Counted from the stretch's first letter, positions 34,886 to 43,370 are shown. The stretch is 64,000 nucleotides of DNA from Gammaproteobacteria bacterium (GCA_018669845.1 JABHSO010000212.1:62001-126000), one strand, 5' to 3'. Notes: generated by a model not told the origin, from the letters alone. A program made the numbers and translations.

Positions 34886-36256
34886 TTAGTTTTCTTTCTC
34901 ACTGTCATCTTCCAGTTTTCTATACAAACTGGATACACCTATACCTAATTGATTAGCTGCCAGCTTTCGGTCACCCCTGGCTTCTTTGATGGCTTTTTTA
35001 ATAACAGCAATTTCATAACTGTGTAATTGCTGTTTTAGCGTAGCCATCGAGCCCGACGGGGTTGGAAAGGTAGGAATATCCAGAGCATTAATGTTTTGTG
35101 GTAAATCTGAAGCTTCTATACAGTCACTTTCGGCCAGGATAAGAGCACGTGCTATAGCATTCTGTAATTCTCTGACATTGCCCGGCCATTTATAACTGAG
35201 TAGACTTTGCATGGCGGCTGGATGAATGTCGATGGCTGAATTCAAACCCATTTTTACACTTTCCCGGTTAATAAAATGTTTAATCAATTCGGGGATATCT
35301 TCCTTGCGTTCAGCAAGAGGGTGTAAAGGGATGTGAAATACATTCAATCTGAAATACAGGTCTTCTCTAAAGGTTCCCTGCTTAACCATGTCAGCCAGAT
35401 CCTGGTTAGTCGCTGCGACAATGCGCACATTAATCTTACGCGACTGCTCACTGCCCAGCGCCCGTACAGTCTGATCTTCAATGACGTGTAAAAGTTTAAC
35501 CTGCAGGTTAAGCGGTAACTCGCCGATTTCATCGAGAAAAATAGTGCCCTGGTCGGCTTCTGCAAATAATCCCCGTTTAGCTTTATTGGCTCCGGTAAAA
35601 GCCCCTTTTGTATGCCCGAAAAACTCACTTTCCAGTAAGTTCTCTGGAATGGCACCACAGTTAACCGGGATGAAGGATTGTTCTGAGCGCTGACTATTCT
35701 GATGAATCGACCTGGAAATAATGCCTTTACCCGCACCGCTGGGTCCAGTGATCAACACCGTACTATCGGTAGGTGCTACTTTCATTATAAGACGTTCAAC
35801 CTCTTTCATGGCAGGCGATATCATCTGGCAGATAGAATCATCCTGTCCTCGCACAAGTTCGCGCAGTACTTCGTTTTCTGAACGTAAATGGATAACATCG
35901 GCCAGGTGTTCGAGCCGGTTAATAACATCTTCATTACGTAATGGTTTTAACATGTAGTCATAGGCACCTGCACGCATGGCGTCGATAGCGGTATTTACAG
36001 AAGCAAAAGCTGTCATCATCAAAAAAATGGTTTCTATGCCCTGCTTGCGTGCTTTTTCGACCACTTCAATGCCTGAGAAATCGGGCATGCGAATGTCGCA
36101 CAGAGCGACATCGATATCGCCTTTACTGAGTATACTGAGAGCTTCCAGGCCATTGGCTGCCATTAGCACTGAATGCCCGGCTTTACTGGCTGTGTTTGAC
36201 AGGATCTGCCTGATGGCAGGTTCATCATCAATAATCAATACTTGTAGTGATCGCAT
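34886..36256 (-). CDS. NtrC-family sigma-54 response regulator
   Basis: 456 residues with all three domains: receiver (phosphoacceptor Asp54 in ALCDIRMPD, Lys in MLKPL), AAA+ domain with Walker A GPSGAGKG, the sigma-54 contact loop GAFTGA and Walker B IFLDEIGELP, and a Fis-type HTH at the C-terminus (KLAANQLGIGVSSLYRKLE). It should activate sigma-54 promoters after phosphorylation. Four candidate sigma-54 promoters lie nearby. Cognate kinase candidates are the soluble kinase directly upstream (36331-37119) and the PAS kinase at 26249-28486. Confidence 0.96.
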   Translation of the reverse strand: MRSLQVLIIDDEPAIRQILSNTASKAGHSVLMAANGLEALSILSKGDIDVALCDIRMPDFSGIEVVEKARKQGIETIFLMMTAFASVNTAIDAMRAGAYDYMLKPLRNEDVINRLEHLADVIHLRSENEVLRELVRGQDDSICQMISPAMKEVERLIMKVAPTDSTVLITGPSGAGKGIISRSIHQNSQRSEQSFIPVNCGAIPENLLESEFFGHTKGAFTGANKAKRGLFAEADQGTIFLDEIGELPLNLQVKLLHVIEDQTVRALGSEQSRKINVRIVAATNQDLADMVKQGTFREDLYFRLNVFHIPLHPLAERKEDIPELIKHFINRESVKMGLNSAIDIHPAAMQSLLSYKWPGNVRELQNAIARALILAESDCIEASDLPQNINALDIPTFPTPSGSMATLKQQLHSYEIAVIKKAIKEARGDRKLAANQLGIGVSSLYRKLEDDSEKEN

Positions 36257-36330
36257 ATTTTTAGATATTTAATAATCAAGTTATTAATTAATCGGAACAT
36301 AATAATATCAACTTTCATCTTAAGACGTAT

Positions 36331-37119
36331 TTACAAGGGGAGGTGGATGGCTATCTTCAATCCTCCTCCCGCTAAAGATTCAGCATGCAGGTTACCATGA
36401 TATGAATGCACTATAGCCCAGCATATAGCCAGCCCCATTCCGCTACCCTGGTCAACTTTTTTGGTGGTATAAAAGGGTTCAAAAATATGCGGTAAATCAG
36501 CTTCGTTTATGCCGCAACCGTTATCCTTAATTATTAAAGAAATTGCGTTTTTTTCACTACATTTTGTTTCTATCAGAATGACAGGATGTGTGGTGTCTAC
36601 AACAGCATCCAGTGCATTTTCCAGAATATGGGTTATTAACTGATTAAACTGGGTGAATGAAAAAAATAAAGCGGGTATTTCATGATCCTGCTTAAATGTA
36701 ATTGAAATACCAGACCAGCGTTTATCGTAGCGATATAGCTTAACGGTATTACTGATTAGCTGATTGATATTGATCCATTCATTTTGATCCGGGTTGGGTG
36801 TGTCCATTATTGATAAATCGCGGGTGAGTTTGGCCAGACTTTCAGCATAATTTTGTAATTGTAAGAAGTTATTTTTACTATCTTTACTCAACTGGTTTTC
36901 ATCGTCATCAGCGATCTCCTGTATCAGGCCGGTTATGCAGGTTATCGGGTTGCCGACTTCGTGCGCGATACCACCTGCCAGAGAATTAATGGCGACCATT
37001 TTCTCTTTGAATGAATACCTTCTGCGTTCAATCTCCAGAATCTTTTCTCTTTGTGCCTGTGCTCGAGACATGAAATAGATGTTTTCGGTTAATTGTATGT
37101 GTTCATTCTGATGTTTCAT
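36331..37119 (-). CDS. Soluble NtrB-type histidine kinase
   Basis: 262 residues, no membrane helix or sensor domain. A short coiled N-terminus (AQAQREKILEIERRRYSF) leads to the phosphoacceptor box GGIAHEVGNPITCI, then the HATPase domain with HILENALDA, DNGCGINEADLP and GSGMGLAICW. GGAGG eight bases before the ATG is strong. Located directly before the NtrC-family gene (74-base gap), so these form a two-component pair. Lacking a sensor, it may read a cytoplasmic partner or the propeller/thioredoxin products of the same operon indirectly. Confidence 0.92.
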   Translation of the reverse strand: MKHQNEHIQLTENIYFMSRAQAQREKILEIERRRYSFKEKMVAINSLAGGIAHEVGNPITCITGLIQEIADDDENQLSKDSKNNFLQLQNYAESLAKLTRDLSIMDTPNPDQNEWININQLISNTVKLYRYDKRWSGISITFKQDHEIPALFFSFTQFNQLITHILENALDAVVDTTHPVILIETKCSEKNAISLIIKDNGCGINEADLPHIFEPFYTTKKVDQGSGMGLAICWAIVHSYHGNLHAESLAGGGLKIAIHLPL

Positions 37120-37197
37120 CTAAAGAGCCTCCAGGCGATAAGCTTTTAAAATATCGGTACTTTGTTTTTTTCGTTGTAAATATTCACTGATACTCAT
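37120..37197 (-). CDS. Possible 25-residue leader peptide
   Basis: Between the TlpA-like gene and the kinase gene an ATG at 37197 opens MSISEYLQRKKQSTDILKAY and five more residues, ending in TAG immediately before the kinase ATG. The kinase ribosome site GGAGG lies inside it, so translating it could couple kinase synthesis to upstream translation. No own ribosome site is obvious. Confidence 0.3.
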   Translation of the reverse strand: MSISEYLQRKKQSTDILKAYRLEAL

Positions 37198-37202
37198 TTC
37201 AG

Positions 37203-37793
37203 TCACCCCGATTTTTTATGTTTGTTTAAGTTTTCCATTTTCATCAGAGTTCCCTGCTCTATACTATTAAAAAAGTTTACATCCCAATGCTGTTCGCCAG
37301 TTATACGGTTGATGATTAAACCTTCGGCTGAAACGATAAATGTTACAGGCAATGCTTTTATGCTGAGCAGTTTTTCAGACATCTGAGAATCTTTATCCTG
37401 AAAATTGCTGAATTTAATTTTATGTTGCAATAGAAATTCTTTAATTAAATTAATGTCATCATCAACAGAAATTCCGATCACTGTATATTGTTGTTGATCC
37501 AGAGTTGTACTTAATTCCTGTAAACCAGGCATTTCATCGCGGCAAGGTTTACACCAGGTTGCCCAGAAATTGATTAACAGGGTTTTGTTCTGTATGTCGA
37601 TACTGGAGTTTTGAATCGTTTTCATCTGTGTTAACAGTGTCAAAGGGAAAACGTCACCTGCTGCCGGAGAACTTTGTGATTGATTGCTGCAACTGGATAA
37701 AACGGCCGTCAATAAACTGAAACATAGCAGTACTGACAGTTGTTGAAAATTAGTCGAAACTATTATTCGGCGATGGTTATCAAAATCACTCAT
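37203..37793 (-). CDS. TlpA/ResA-like thioredoxin lipoprotein
   Basis: 196 residues. Lipobox LSSC predicts lipid anchoring at Cys35. The thioredoxin active site is WCKPC (residues 80-84) in INFWATWCKPC, with cis-proline in KALPVTFIV. Such proteins reduce the CxxCH cysteines of apocytochromes for heme attachment, which fits the many cytochromes here. It is first in the minus-strand operon that continues into the kinase and NtrC-family genes. Confidence 0.9.
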   Translation of the reverse strand: MSDFDNHRRIIVSTNFQQLSVLLCFSLLTAVLSSCSNQSQSSPAAGDVFPLTLLTQMKTIQNSSIDIQNKTLLINFWATWCKPCRDEMPGLQELSTTLDQQQYTVIGISVDDDINLIKEFLLQHKIKFSNFQDKDSQMSEKLLSIKALPVTFIVSAEGLIINRITGEQHWDVNFFNSIEQGTLMKMENLNKHKKSG

Positions 37794-37805
37794 ATTCTTT
37801 TTTTA

Positions 37806-37821
37806 AGCAATACAGATGCCA
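37806..37821 (-). promoter_or_regulatory. Candidate sigma-54 promoter before the TlpA/kinase/NtrC operon
   Basis: On the minus strand TGGCATCTGTATTGCT has ideal GG/GC spacing. Transcription would start near 37795, only about two bases before the annotated ATG at 37793, so either the mRNA is nearly leaderless or the true start is elsewhere. Confidence 0.5.
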
Positions 37822-37971
37822 GACATGATCAGGTTTAAAATTTAGTGGTTGTTTCAGCTCGATACGATCATTTTGTTCGATATTTTCCGCATATTCACAG
37901 GTTGTTAAATAAAAACGGATCAACTTAGCTCAGTAAATATCCTGTTATTGATAAACTATAGTGGATTATTC

Positions 37972-38976
37972 TCATAGTTGAGAATTAACTTCCTGTTTTA
38001 TCGGATGAAAGGCTTCATCGATATAACTGATTATTTGATGTATCTGCTGGTCGCTTAATACATTCTTCCAGGCTGGCATGGAAGTATTGACCAGTCCATT
38101 CCTGATACGTAACAGTAGAAAATCGCGTGTTTTATCTTGCATGAAATGATTATCGGTCAGATTTCTGGGGTTTGGTTCAAGAAAACTGCCTATCCAGTTT
38201 TCTCCAGTGCCATCGGCCGCATGACAAAATGCACAGTTTTGCTGCCATAACTGTTTACCGCTCTGTGCTGTCGAAGATAACGATTCGACCTCCGGTGCAA
38301 TATCATGTCCGGCATAAATACTGGCCGATGAAACCGCATCGATAATGGTGTGTGAATAATTGTTTCTCGGGTAAGAGATCGACTCCTTGTTCCATATATC
38401 ACCTTCAATATTTACGAAAGAGCGGTCATGACAGGTAATGCAACTGGTTAAAAATAATTGTTTACCGCGAGTTTGTTGCTGGTTCAACTGTTGCCAGGGT
38501 TTATCCAGCGGGATCGAACCCGTTGCGAAAGGAAAAGCCTCGGCATAACGATGATGATTCGGCCAACCATTTTCTGTGGTGTGATAGCGGGTATTTAAAC
38601 GCTGGTTGTCGATAAACTCTGCACGTACAAAATCAACCACAGCGTAAATTTCAAGGTCCGTTAGCAGGCGGGAAAATCCATGCATCGCGGTATCTTTTTT
38701 ACCCGAGGTGACGATCTGTATCATGTATTTACGAGACAGATCTCGTGAATTTCTGTGGATGAAGTTGCGTGGTTTTGGTGTCAGATAGGTACTCGCAAGT
38801 GTTTTAGCGTCACCGGAATAACCGTGGCAGAAATAACAGCGGTAATTATAAATTTTTCTCCCTTGTTCATGTTTCTCGGCTGTTGTTGACAGGTTGAAGA
38901 CATGGTCAGCTGCTGTGGCTGCAGAATAATTTGAAACTACGGTTAATATCAGTAAACATCGGATCAGTAACGACAT
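37972..38976 (-). CDS. Triheme cytochrome c
   Basis: 334 residues from the ATG at 38976 (a longer frame overlaps the upstream gene). Signal peptide to about ATAA. Heme motifs CYFCH, CITCH and CAFCH lie in separate class I-like domains. The first and third domains carry TPKPRNF/EPNPRNL and a MHGF/MPAW methionine, suggesting His/Met ligation. The second, central domain is shorter. It follows the other triheme gene after eight bases, and both share the same domain type, so they probably arose by duplication and act in the periplasm. Confidence 0.9.
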   Translation of the reverse strand: MSLLIRCLLILTVVSNYSAATAADHVFNLSTTAEKHEQGRKIYNYRCYFCHGYSGDAKTLASTYLTPKPRNFIHRNSRDLSRKYMIQIVTSGKKDTAMHGFSRLLTDLEIYAVVDFVRAEFIDNQRLNTRYHTTENGWPNHHRYAEAFPFATGSIPLDKPWQQLNQQQTRGKQLFLTSCITCHDRSFVNIEGDIWNKESISYPRNNYSHTIIDAVSSASIYAGHDIAPEVESLSSTAQSGKQLWQQNCAFCHAADGTGENWIGSFLEPNPRNLTDNHFMQDKTRDFLLLRIRNGLVNTSMPAWKNVLSDQQIHQIISYIDEAFHPIKQEVNSQL

Positions 38977-38983
38977 ATTAAGT

Positions 38984-39997
38984 CTAGGGGCTGATGAACG
39001 ATTTGAATATAAATTCACTGACATCCGCTATTTGCTGGTCATTGAATACCTTTTCCCAGGCAGGCATTTCAGAGCGTAACTTACCTTTGCCTATAGCTGT
39101 AAACAGGGTAGGTCGGTTATAACTGGCGCGTGATGCAGTATGTAAAAAATTGCGCGGTTTAGGGTTAATAAAATAGGCTCTGGGACCGCGCCCATCACCC
39201 TCTACGCCGTGACAGGTTGAGCAGTTTGCCATGTAAAGTGTGGTGCCCCGGGTTAGGTCGCCCTTTAAGCTGGCGTGTAATTCAAGATTCATATCTGCAC
39301 GCGTATTTTCCGGCGTAGCTGCTACCATTTTTGTCACTGCTTTAAGCGCTGGATTGGACATGTCTGAGCCGGACATGAAAGAATTAATCACATAATCCAC
39401 CACAGTTTCGATCTGTTTATCGGCTAATCGGCTTTTCCAGCCCGTCATCGCAGTTTCTGCCCGACCGTAACTGACTGAGCGAATCATGCGTTCACGTGAT
39501 AAAATTGTCTGTATTGCCTGGTTGGTGAAATCAACCGGAGGGGGCGACAGGCCGCTGGTTGCCCAGACTGCGCCCTGGCCGCTATCACCATGGCAAACAG
39601 AGCAATAATCGGCGTATATTCGGCTGCCTTCCGGCGCAGTTTCTACATTTGTTGACTGCAGAAATTTTGTTTCAATCAATTCAGACAAGGCGGCAATTTG
39701 TTGCTCTGACAGGCGCGTTTTCCAGCCCGTCATGGCCGTTCCTGATATTCCTGTACGTATGGCCGACTCAATCCTTAAATTGTTGAGCTCGATAGCCGAC
39801 TGTGGACTGGTAAAGTCTCTGGGTGGAGGCACTAATCCCTGCATGGCATGACTTTGACCATCCCCCTTATCACCGTGACAAACGGAACAATAACTTTGAT
39901 ATAACGCGTTTGCATCGATAACGGATGCGAAACTGGATACAGTGACTGTATAAATGAGAAATAACCATACAGCCTGGAAAATAACAGGAATTTTCAT
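38984..39997 (-). CDS. Triheme cytochrome c of three tandem class I domains
   Basis: 337 residues from the ATG at 39997, which has AAGGGGCG upstream (a longer frame to 40105 would overlap the promoter). Signal peptide ends near SSFAS. Three similar domains of about 100 residues each hold CSVCH, CSVCH and CSTCH, each followed by GDGxG, a PPPxDF/PKPRNF turn and a methionine in TAMTGW or SEMPAW that is the likely axial ligand. Repeated mono-heme folds of this sort act as periplasmic wires. Transcribed from a sigma-54 site at 40040-40055. Confidence 0.92.
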   Translation of the reverse strand: MKIPVIFQAVWLFLIYTVTVSSFASVIDANALYQSYCSVCHGDKGDGQSHAMQGLVPPPRDFTSPQSAIELNNLRIESAIRTGISGTAMTGWKTRLSEQQIAALSELIETKFLQSTNVETAPEGSRIYADYCSVCHGDSGQGAVWATSGLSPPPVDFTNQAIQTILSRERMIRSVSYGRAETAMTGWKSRLADKQIETVVDYVINSFMSGSDMSNPALKAVTKMVAATPENTRADMNLELHASLKGDLTRGTTLYMANCSTCHGVEGDGRGPRAYFINPKPRNFLHTASRASYNRPTLFTAIGKGKLRSEMPAWEKVFNDQQIADVSEFIFKSFISP

Positions 39998-40039
39998 AGT
40001 TCGCCCCTTATCGTAGAAAGTAGATCTGTAAAATTGGTA

Positions 40040-40055
40040 AGCACTTTTGATGCCA
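40040..40055 (-). promoter_or_regulatory. Sigma-54 promoter for the triheme cytochrome operon
   Basis: Minus strand TGGCATCAAAAGTGCT has GG and GC 12 bases apart. Predicted start near 40029 leaves a ~32-base leader with a good ribosome site. It is divergent from the next one. Confidence 0.68.
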
Positions 40056-40115
40056 GCTGATTTGCTGTCTGAATGAAAAGTGAGCGACTTCTTGTCAGAC
40101 CTCATTGCTAAACTC

Positions 40116-40131
40116 TGGCATAGCTCTTGCT
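40116..40131 (+). promoter_or_regulatory. Sigma-54 promoter for the NHL lipoprotein gene
   Basis: TGGCATAGCTCTTGCT matches the consensus at the -24 and -12 elements with exact spacing, 38 bases before the first ATG. Together with 40040-40055 it makes a divergent sigma-54 promoter pair 60 bases apart. Confidence 0.72.
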
Positions 40132-40169
40132 CCTGTCTTATTGATATTTATTAACACAGCAATCGATTT

Positions 40170-41270
40170 ATGTCCTGTATGCAAACCTTAATTTTTCGTT
40201 TGGCTATTTTGTTGAGCCTTGCCTTTTTATCTGGATGTGTAACAACATCACCGCTCGCCACAGAGATTGAAAAACCGGTGTTTCCTTCTGCCCCTGCTCC
40301 GGCTCGAATGGTTTTTGAACGGACTCTGCAAAGTAGTGCTGATGTAGAAATTGAAAACGAGGAATCTGTTTTTAAACGTTTTATAACCGGGCAACGACGT
40401 ACGGGTACAGGTTTGGGAAAGCCTTTTGCGGTGAGCGTACATCAGGGGCGAGTATTTGTCAGCGATACGCTGAAACGGATGGTTGTTGCGTTCGATATAC
40501 CACAGGCAAAATTCTTCGAAATTGGAATCGAGCCTCCGGGAGAACTGGTCAAACCGATGGGGCTGGATGTGGATCAGGCAGGAAACCTATACGTCTGCGA
40601 TGCCACCATGAAACATGTCGTGGTATTCAATCGGGATGGCCAATATCTGCGCACGATCGGCAATCCTGAATTGTTTAGTCGTCCGAGTGGACTGACGGTT
40701 GATGCAGCCGGTGAGCGTGTATTTGTGGTGGATACCGGTGGGGTCTACAGTGATAAACACCGGGTTCTGGTATTTGATGCGCGCAGTGGGGAATTTCTAC
40801 TTGCGATTTCACAACGCGGCGATCAGGACGGTGAATTGAATTTACCGCGTGATGCCACTATCGGTCCTGACGGATATTTATATGTCGTTGACGGGGGGAA
40901 TTTCCGTGTACAGGTTTTTAAGCAGAATGGTGAGTTTGTCAGGGGATTTGGCGGCATAGGACGACGTGGCGGACAATTTTCCAGGCCTAAGGGCATAGGG
41001 GCCGATGCAGCAGGTAATATATATGTCGCCGATACCGCATTTGGGAACTTCCAGATATTTAATGCAAGCGGGCAACTGTTACTGGCTGTGGGGTCACGTG
41101 GAAATTCCCCCGGCCCAGCTAAATATATGTTACCGGCCGGGCTGGCGGTGGATGAAGATGGACGCGTTTATATGGTTGATCAGTTTTTTAAAAAAGTGGA
41201 TGTCTTCAGGCCTGCAGGTCTGCAACCGGAGCAGGGGTATCTGGTACCCGCCAGTCCTAAAAATAAATGA
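40170..41270 (+). CDS. NHL-repeat beta-propeller lipoprotein
   Basis: 366 residues. Lipobox LSGC (Cys23) predicts lipid anchoring. After a linker of about 75 residues come six NHL repeats, each with a pattern like G-L-x-V-D-x-x-G-x-x-Y-V-x-D (GLDVDQAGNLYVCDA, GIGADAAGNIYVADT, GLAVDEDGRVYMVDQ). NHL propellers are frequent next to secreted multiheme cytochromes, where they may help assembly or form part of the outer-membrane complex. A paralogue precedes the 11-heme cytochrome (50371-51477). Confidence 0.9.
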   Translation: MSCMQTLIFRLAILLSLAFLSGCVTTSPLATEIEKPVFPSAPAPARMVFERTLQSSADVEIENEESVFKRFITGQRRTGTGLGKPFAVSVHQGRVFVSDTLKRMVVAFDIPQAKFFEIGIEPPGELVKPMGLDVDQAGNLYVCDATMKHVVVFNRDGQYLRTIGNPELFSRPSGLTVDAAGERVFVVDTGGVYSDKHRVLVFDARSGEFLLAISQRGDQDGELNLPRDATIGPDGYLYVVDGGNFRVQVFKQNGEFVRGFGGIGRRGGQFSRPKGIGADAAGNIYVADTAFGNFQIFNASGQLLLAVGSRGNSPGPAKYMLPAGLAVDEDGRVYMVDQFFKKVDVFRPAGLQPEQGYLVPASPKNK

Positions 41271-41282
41271 TTTTATTCCCAT

Positions 41283-41314
41283 ATTCGGGATTAATTTTAA
41301 TAAATTTCCCGAAT
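41283..41314. terminator. Hairpin after the NHL gene, weak terminator
   Basis: ATTCGGGA (41283-41290) and TCCCGAAT (41307-41314) pair over a 16-base AT-rich loop. No T run follows, so termination is uncertain. TATTCCCAT just before it (41274-41282) is the complement of the TGGGAATA box found at 42273. Confidence 0.35.
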
Positions 41315-41447
41315 GCTGGAAAAATAAACTTGAATAATTTAATCGTTAATTCAGTAAATCCGGTATTTGCAGGCTTTTAAAATTGTATATAGGAATGGCC
41401 TGATAATTGCCTTGTCTATCGTAGTATTTTATTTTCGCATAAAAAAT

Positions 41448-42092
41448 ATGGGCATCAAAATCATGGACATCAAAAAATTATTTTATACCTCCCTGCCTTA
41501 TATATTCATACTCTTGTTAATGCTGACTATCAATGCCTGTAGCAACAATGACGGTCAGAGTAATCTTATACAATCTGACAATATCGGGATGCTTGCAAAA
41601 GTTGCAGTTGCGAAAAATCCACTGGCTAAAAATGGAACGCTAAAAAGTATAAAAAATGCGGGTGGTTATTCCTATCTGGAAGTTGATATCAAAGGTGAAA
41701 CCTTCTGGCTGGCGACGGCTATCATTAACCTTAAGCCAGGAGAAGAAATAGCCTGGAAGGATTTTGCTGTGATGAAAAATTTCAACAGTAAATCACTCAA
41801 CAGGGTATTCGAGCAGATTTTGTTCGTGGATAGAGTTTTAGCGGTTTCCGCTTTGGGCCGTACGCAACATCAGGGCGTAGTTTTAAAAGCCATGGATTCG
41901 GCTGGATACAGTTATATTCATGTTGAAGAAAAAGGAAAGAAAATTTGGCTGGCTGCGCCTTCTTCCAGCCTTCAAACTGGTCAAACCATACGCTGGGATA
42001 GTGGTGCCGCGATGCGTAATTTTTCCAGTAAAACCTTAAAACGTACTTTTGATGAAATATATTTTGTCAACAGTGTGAAATATAATTTATAG
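41448..42092 (+). CDS. Lipoprotein with two NrfJ-like domains
   Basis: 214 residues from the ATG at 41448 (a further ATG at 41463 is possible, and a TTG at 41367 would spoil the signal peptide). Lipobox INAC gives Cys31. Two similar ~70-residue domains follow: GGYSYLEVDIKGETFWLA ... MKNFNSKSLNRVFEQILFVD and AGYSYIHVEEKGKKIWLA ... MRNFSSKTLKRTFDEIYFVN. This is the pattern of NrfJ-related small proteins found with multiheme cytochrome genes. The exact role is unknown. It ends before a strong terminator. Confidence 0.75.
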   Translation: MGIKIMDIKKLFYTSLPYIFILLLMLTINACSNNDGQSNLIQSDNIGMLAKVAVAKNPLAKNGTLKSIKNAGGYSYLEVDIKGETFWLATAIINLKPGEEIAWKDFAVMKNFNSKSLNRVFEQILFVDRVLAVSALGRTQHQGVVLKAMDSAGYSYIHVEEKGKKIWLAAPSSSLQTGQTIRWDSGAAMRNFSSKTLKRTFDEIYFVNSVKYNL

Positions 42093-42183
42093 AGCCAGAG
42101 TCAGTGCATTAAATTGGTTTAAGCAATCAAACCTCTTCAAGTAGTTTTCATGCCAGCTACCTGCTTGTTGTTTGTTATCCATT

Positions 42184-42217
42184 CGGCGGTGAGCGCCCCC
42201 GCTCATCGCCGCTTTTT
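42184..42217 (+). terminator. Rho-independent terminator
   Basis: CGGCGGTGAGCG (42184-42195)/CGCTCATCGCCG (42200-42211) with one mismatch and a CCCC loop, followed by five T. It ends the NHL/NrfJ-like transcript. Confidence 0.88.
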
Positions 42218-42272
42218 AATAGTAAATTACCCGTCAAACACGCTTTTAAAAGTTTTTGAATAATCCTAAAAA

Positions 42273-42300
42273 TGGGAATAAAATCCTAAATAAATTCCCA
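42273..42300. promoter_or_regulatory. TGGGAA/TTCCCA dyad upstream of the tetraheme operon
   Basis: TGGGAA (42273-42278) and TTCCCA (42295-42300) face each other across 16 bases, and AATCCTAAA occurs twice here. It lies about 130 bases before the sigma-54 -24 box, the usual place for an enhancer. The rest of 42093-42427 shows nothing else besides the terminator. Confidence 0.4.
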
Positions 42301-42427
42301 GAGTTGAGACATATGTGTTTTGTTTGATGGTGAAAACCTCCCGCTAATTTTTATATATTTCTGTAAGTCGTTGTATATAAAAAGATTGCCTTTTATTTGT
42401 AGCAATTAAGTATTTTCAATTTTTGGT

Positions 42428-42443
42428 TGGCACAGTATCTGCT
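42428..42443 (+). promoter_or_regulatory. Sigma-54 promoter for the tetraheme cytochrome operon
   Basis: TGGCACAGTATCTGCT keeps GG/GC at the required 12-base spacing. A predicted start near 42455 leaves a 39-base leader with AGAGGA before the ATG at 42494. Confidence 0.72.
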
Positions 42444-42493
42444 CTATTGAAAGCTAAGCCAGCTCTTCAGCATTAAACTAGAGAGGAATATTC

Positions 42494-43291
42494 ATGAAAA
42501 AGCAGATGTTGAGGCTTAAAATTGGCAGACTTGCCATTTTGACGGTCTCTTTTTTCGGCGCGGGAAATGGCTATGCAGCCGTTGCCAATACGGCGCACAA
42601 TTTGGGAACCACAGGACCTGGCCCGAATACCTATAGTGGAACCGCAGAAATCTGTGTCTTTTGTCATACACCTCATGGTGGTGATAATTCAGCATCGGTA
42701 CCTTTGTGGAATAAAACCCTGGCGGCTCCGGCTTCTTACACCACTTATGATTCATTAGGAACCACCAGCCTTGATGGCGCTACCGCACCAGTAGGGTCTG
42801 TCTCTATTGCCTGCCTGTCCTGCCATGATGGTACACAAGCCATGGATACGGTGTTAAATCAACCGGGTTCAGGGGCTGTAGTAGCCAACTATGGAGAAGG
42901 TGTCTGGACCGGTAATTCTATACCGCAGGGTATAGCGTTAATTGGTCAGGATCTGTCAAACGATCACCCGATCGGTATTCAGTATGGCGGTGGTGGTATA
43001 ACCGAAGCTTCACCTTTGGCTACAACCAATGATACCGACTTCGTGGCACCGAACAATGCCACAATCAATGGTAATACTGTGTGGTGGGTCGATACCGAAG
43101 TAGCACCGAATGGTACCCGCCAAAAAACCGATATGCAGTTGTATACACGATCCGTTGCGGCCATCGATGCCGGTGCCAATCAACCATTTGTTGAATGTGC
43201 AAGCTGTCATGATCCGCATAGCGAGAATAATACATTTTTGCGGGTATCGAATGACGGTAGTGCCGTGTGTTTAGCATGTCATACCAAATAA
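42494..43291 (+). CDS. Exported tetraheme cytochrome c, doubled-CXXCH type, candidate extracellular filament subunit
   Basis: 265 residues with a signal peptide ending GNGYA (about 28). Four heme motifs: CVFCH (54-58), CLSCH (107-111), CASCH (235-239) and CLACH (259-263). The only other histidines in the whole protein are His35 (TAHNLG), His61 (TPHG), His158 (NDHPIG) and His242 (DPHSEN): exactly four distal ligands for four hemes, so all are probably bis-His. This matches the heme number of OmcE-type cytochrome filaments of Geobacter, and the next genes are of the type seen around such proteins. It is not a lipoprotein, so it may be secreted. Confidence 0.9.
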   Translation: MKKQMLRLKIGRLAILTVSFFGAGNGYAAVANTAHNLGTTGPGPNTYSGTAEICVFCHTPHGGDNSASVPLWNKTLAAPASYTTYDSLGTTSLDGATAPVGSVSIACLSCHDGTQAMDTVLNQPGSGAVVANYGEGVWTGNSIPQGIALIGQDLSNDHPIGIQYGGGGITEASPLATTNDTDFVAPNNATINGNTVWWVDTEVAPNGTRQKTDMQLYTRSVAAIDAGANQPFVECASCHDPHSENNTFLRVSNDGSAVCLACHTK

Positions 43292-43370
43292 TTTTTAAAC
43301 GCAGGTAACAGAAATAACCGATGGTGATTTTTACGGTCGGAATTTTTTAATTAACAGAATTTATTCAATT

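Noticed and set aside
36331..37119. Kinase as a pseudogene for lack of a sensor domain
   Set aside because: All catalytic motifs, a strong ribosome site and the paired regulator are intact; soluble NtrB-like kinases without sensors are normal.
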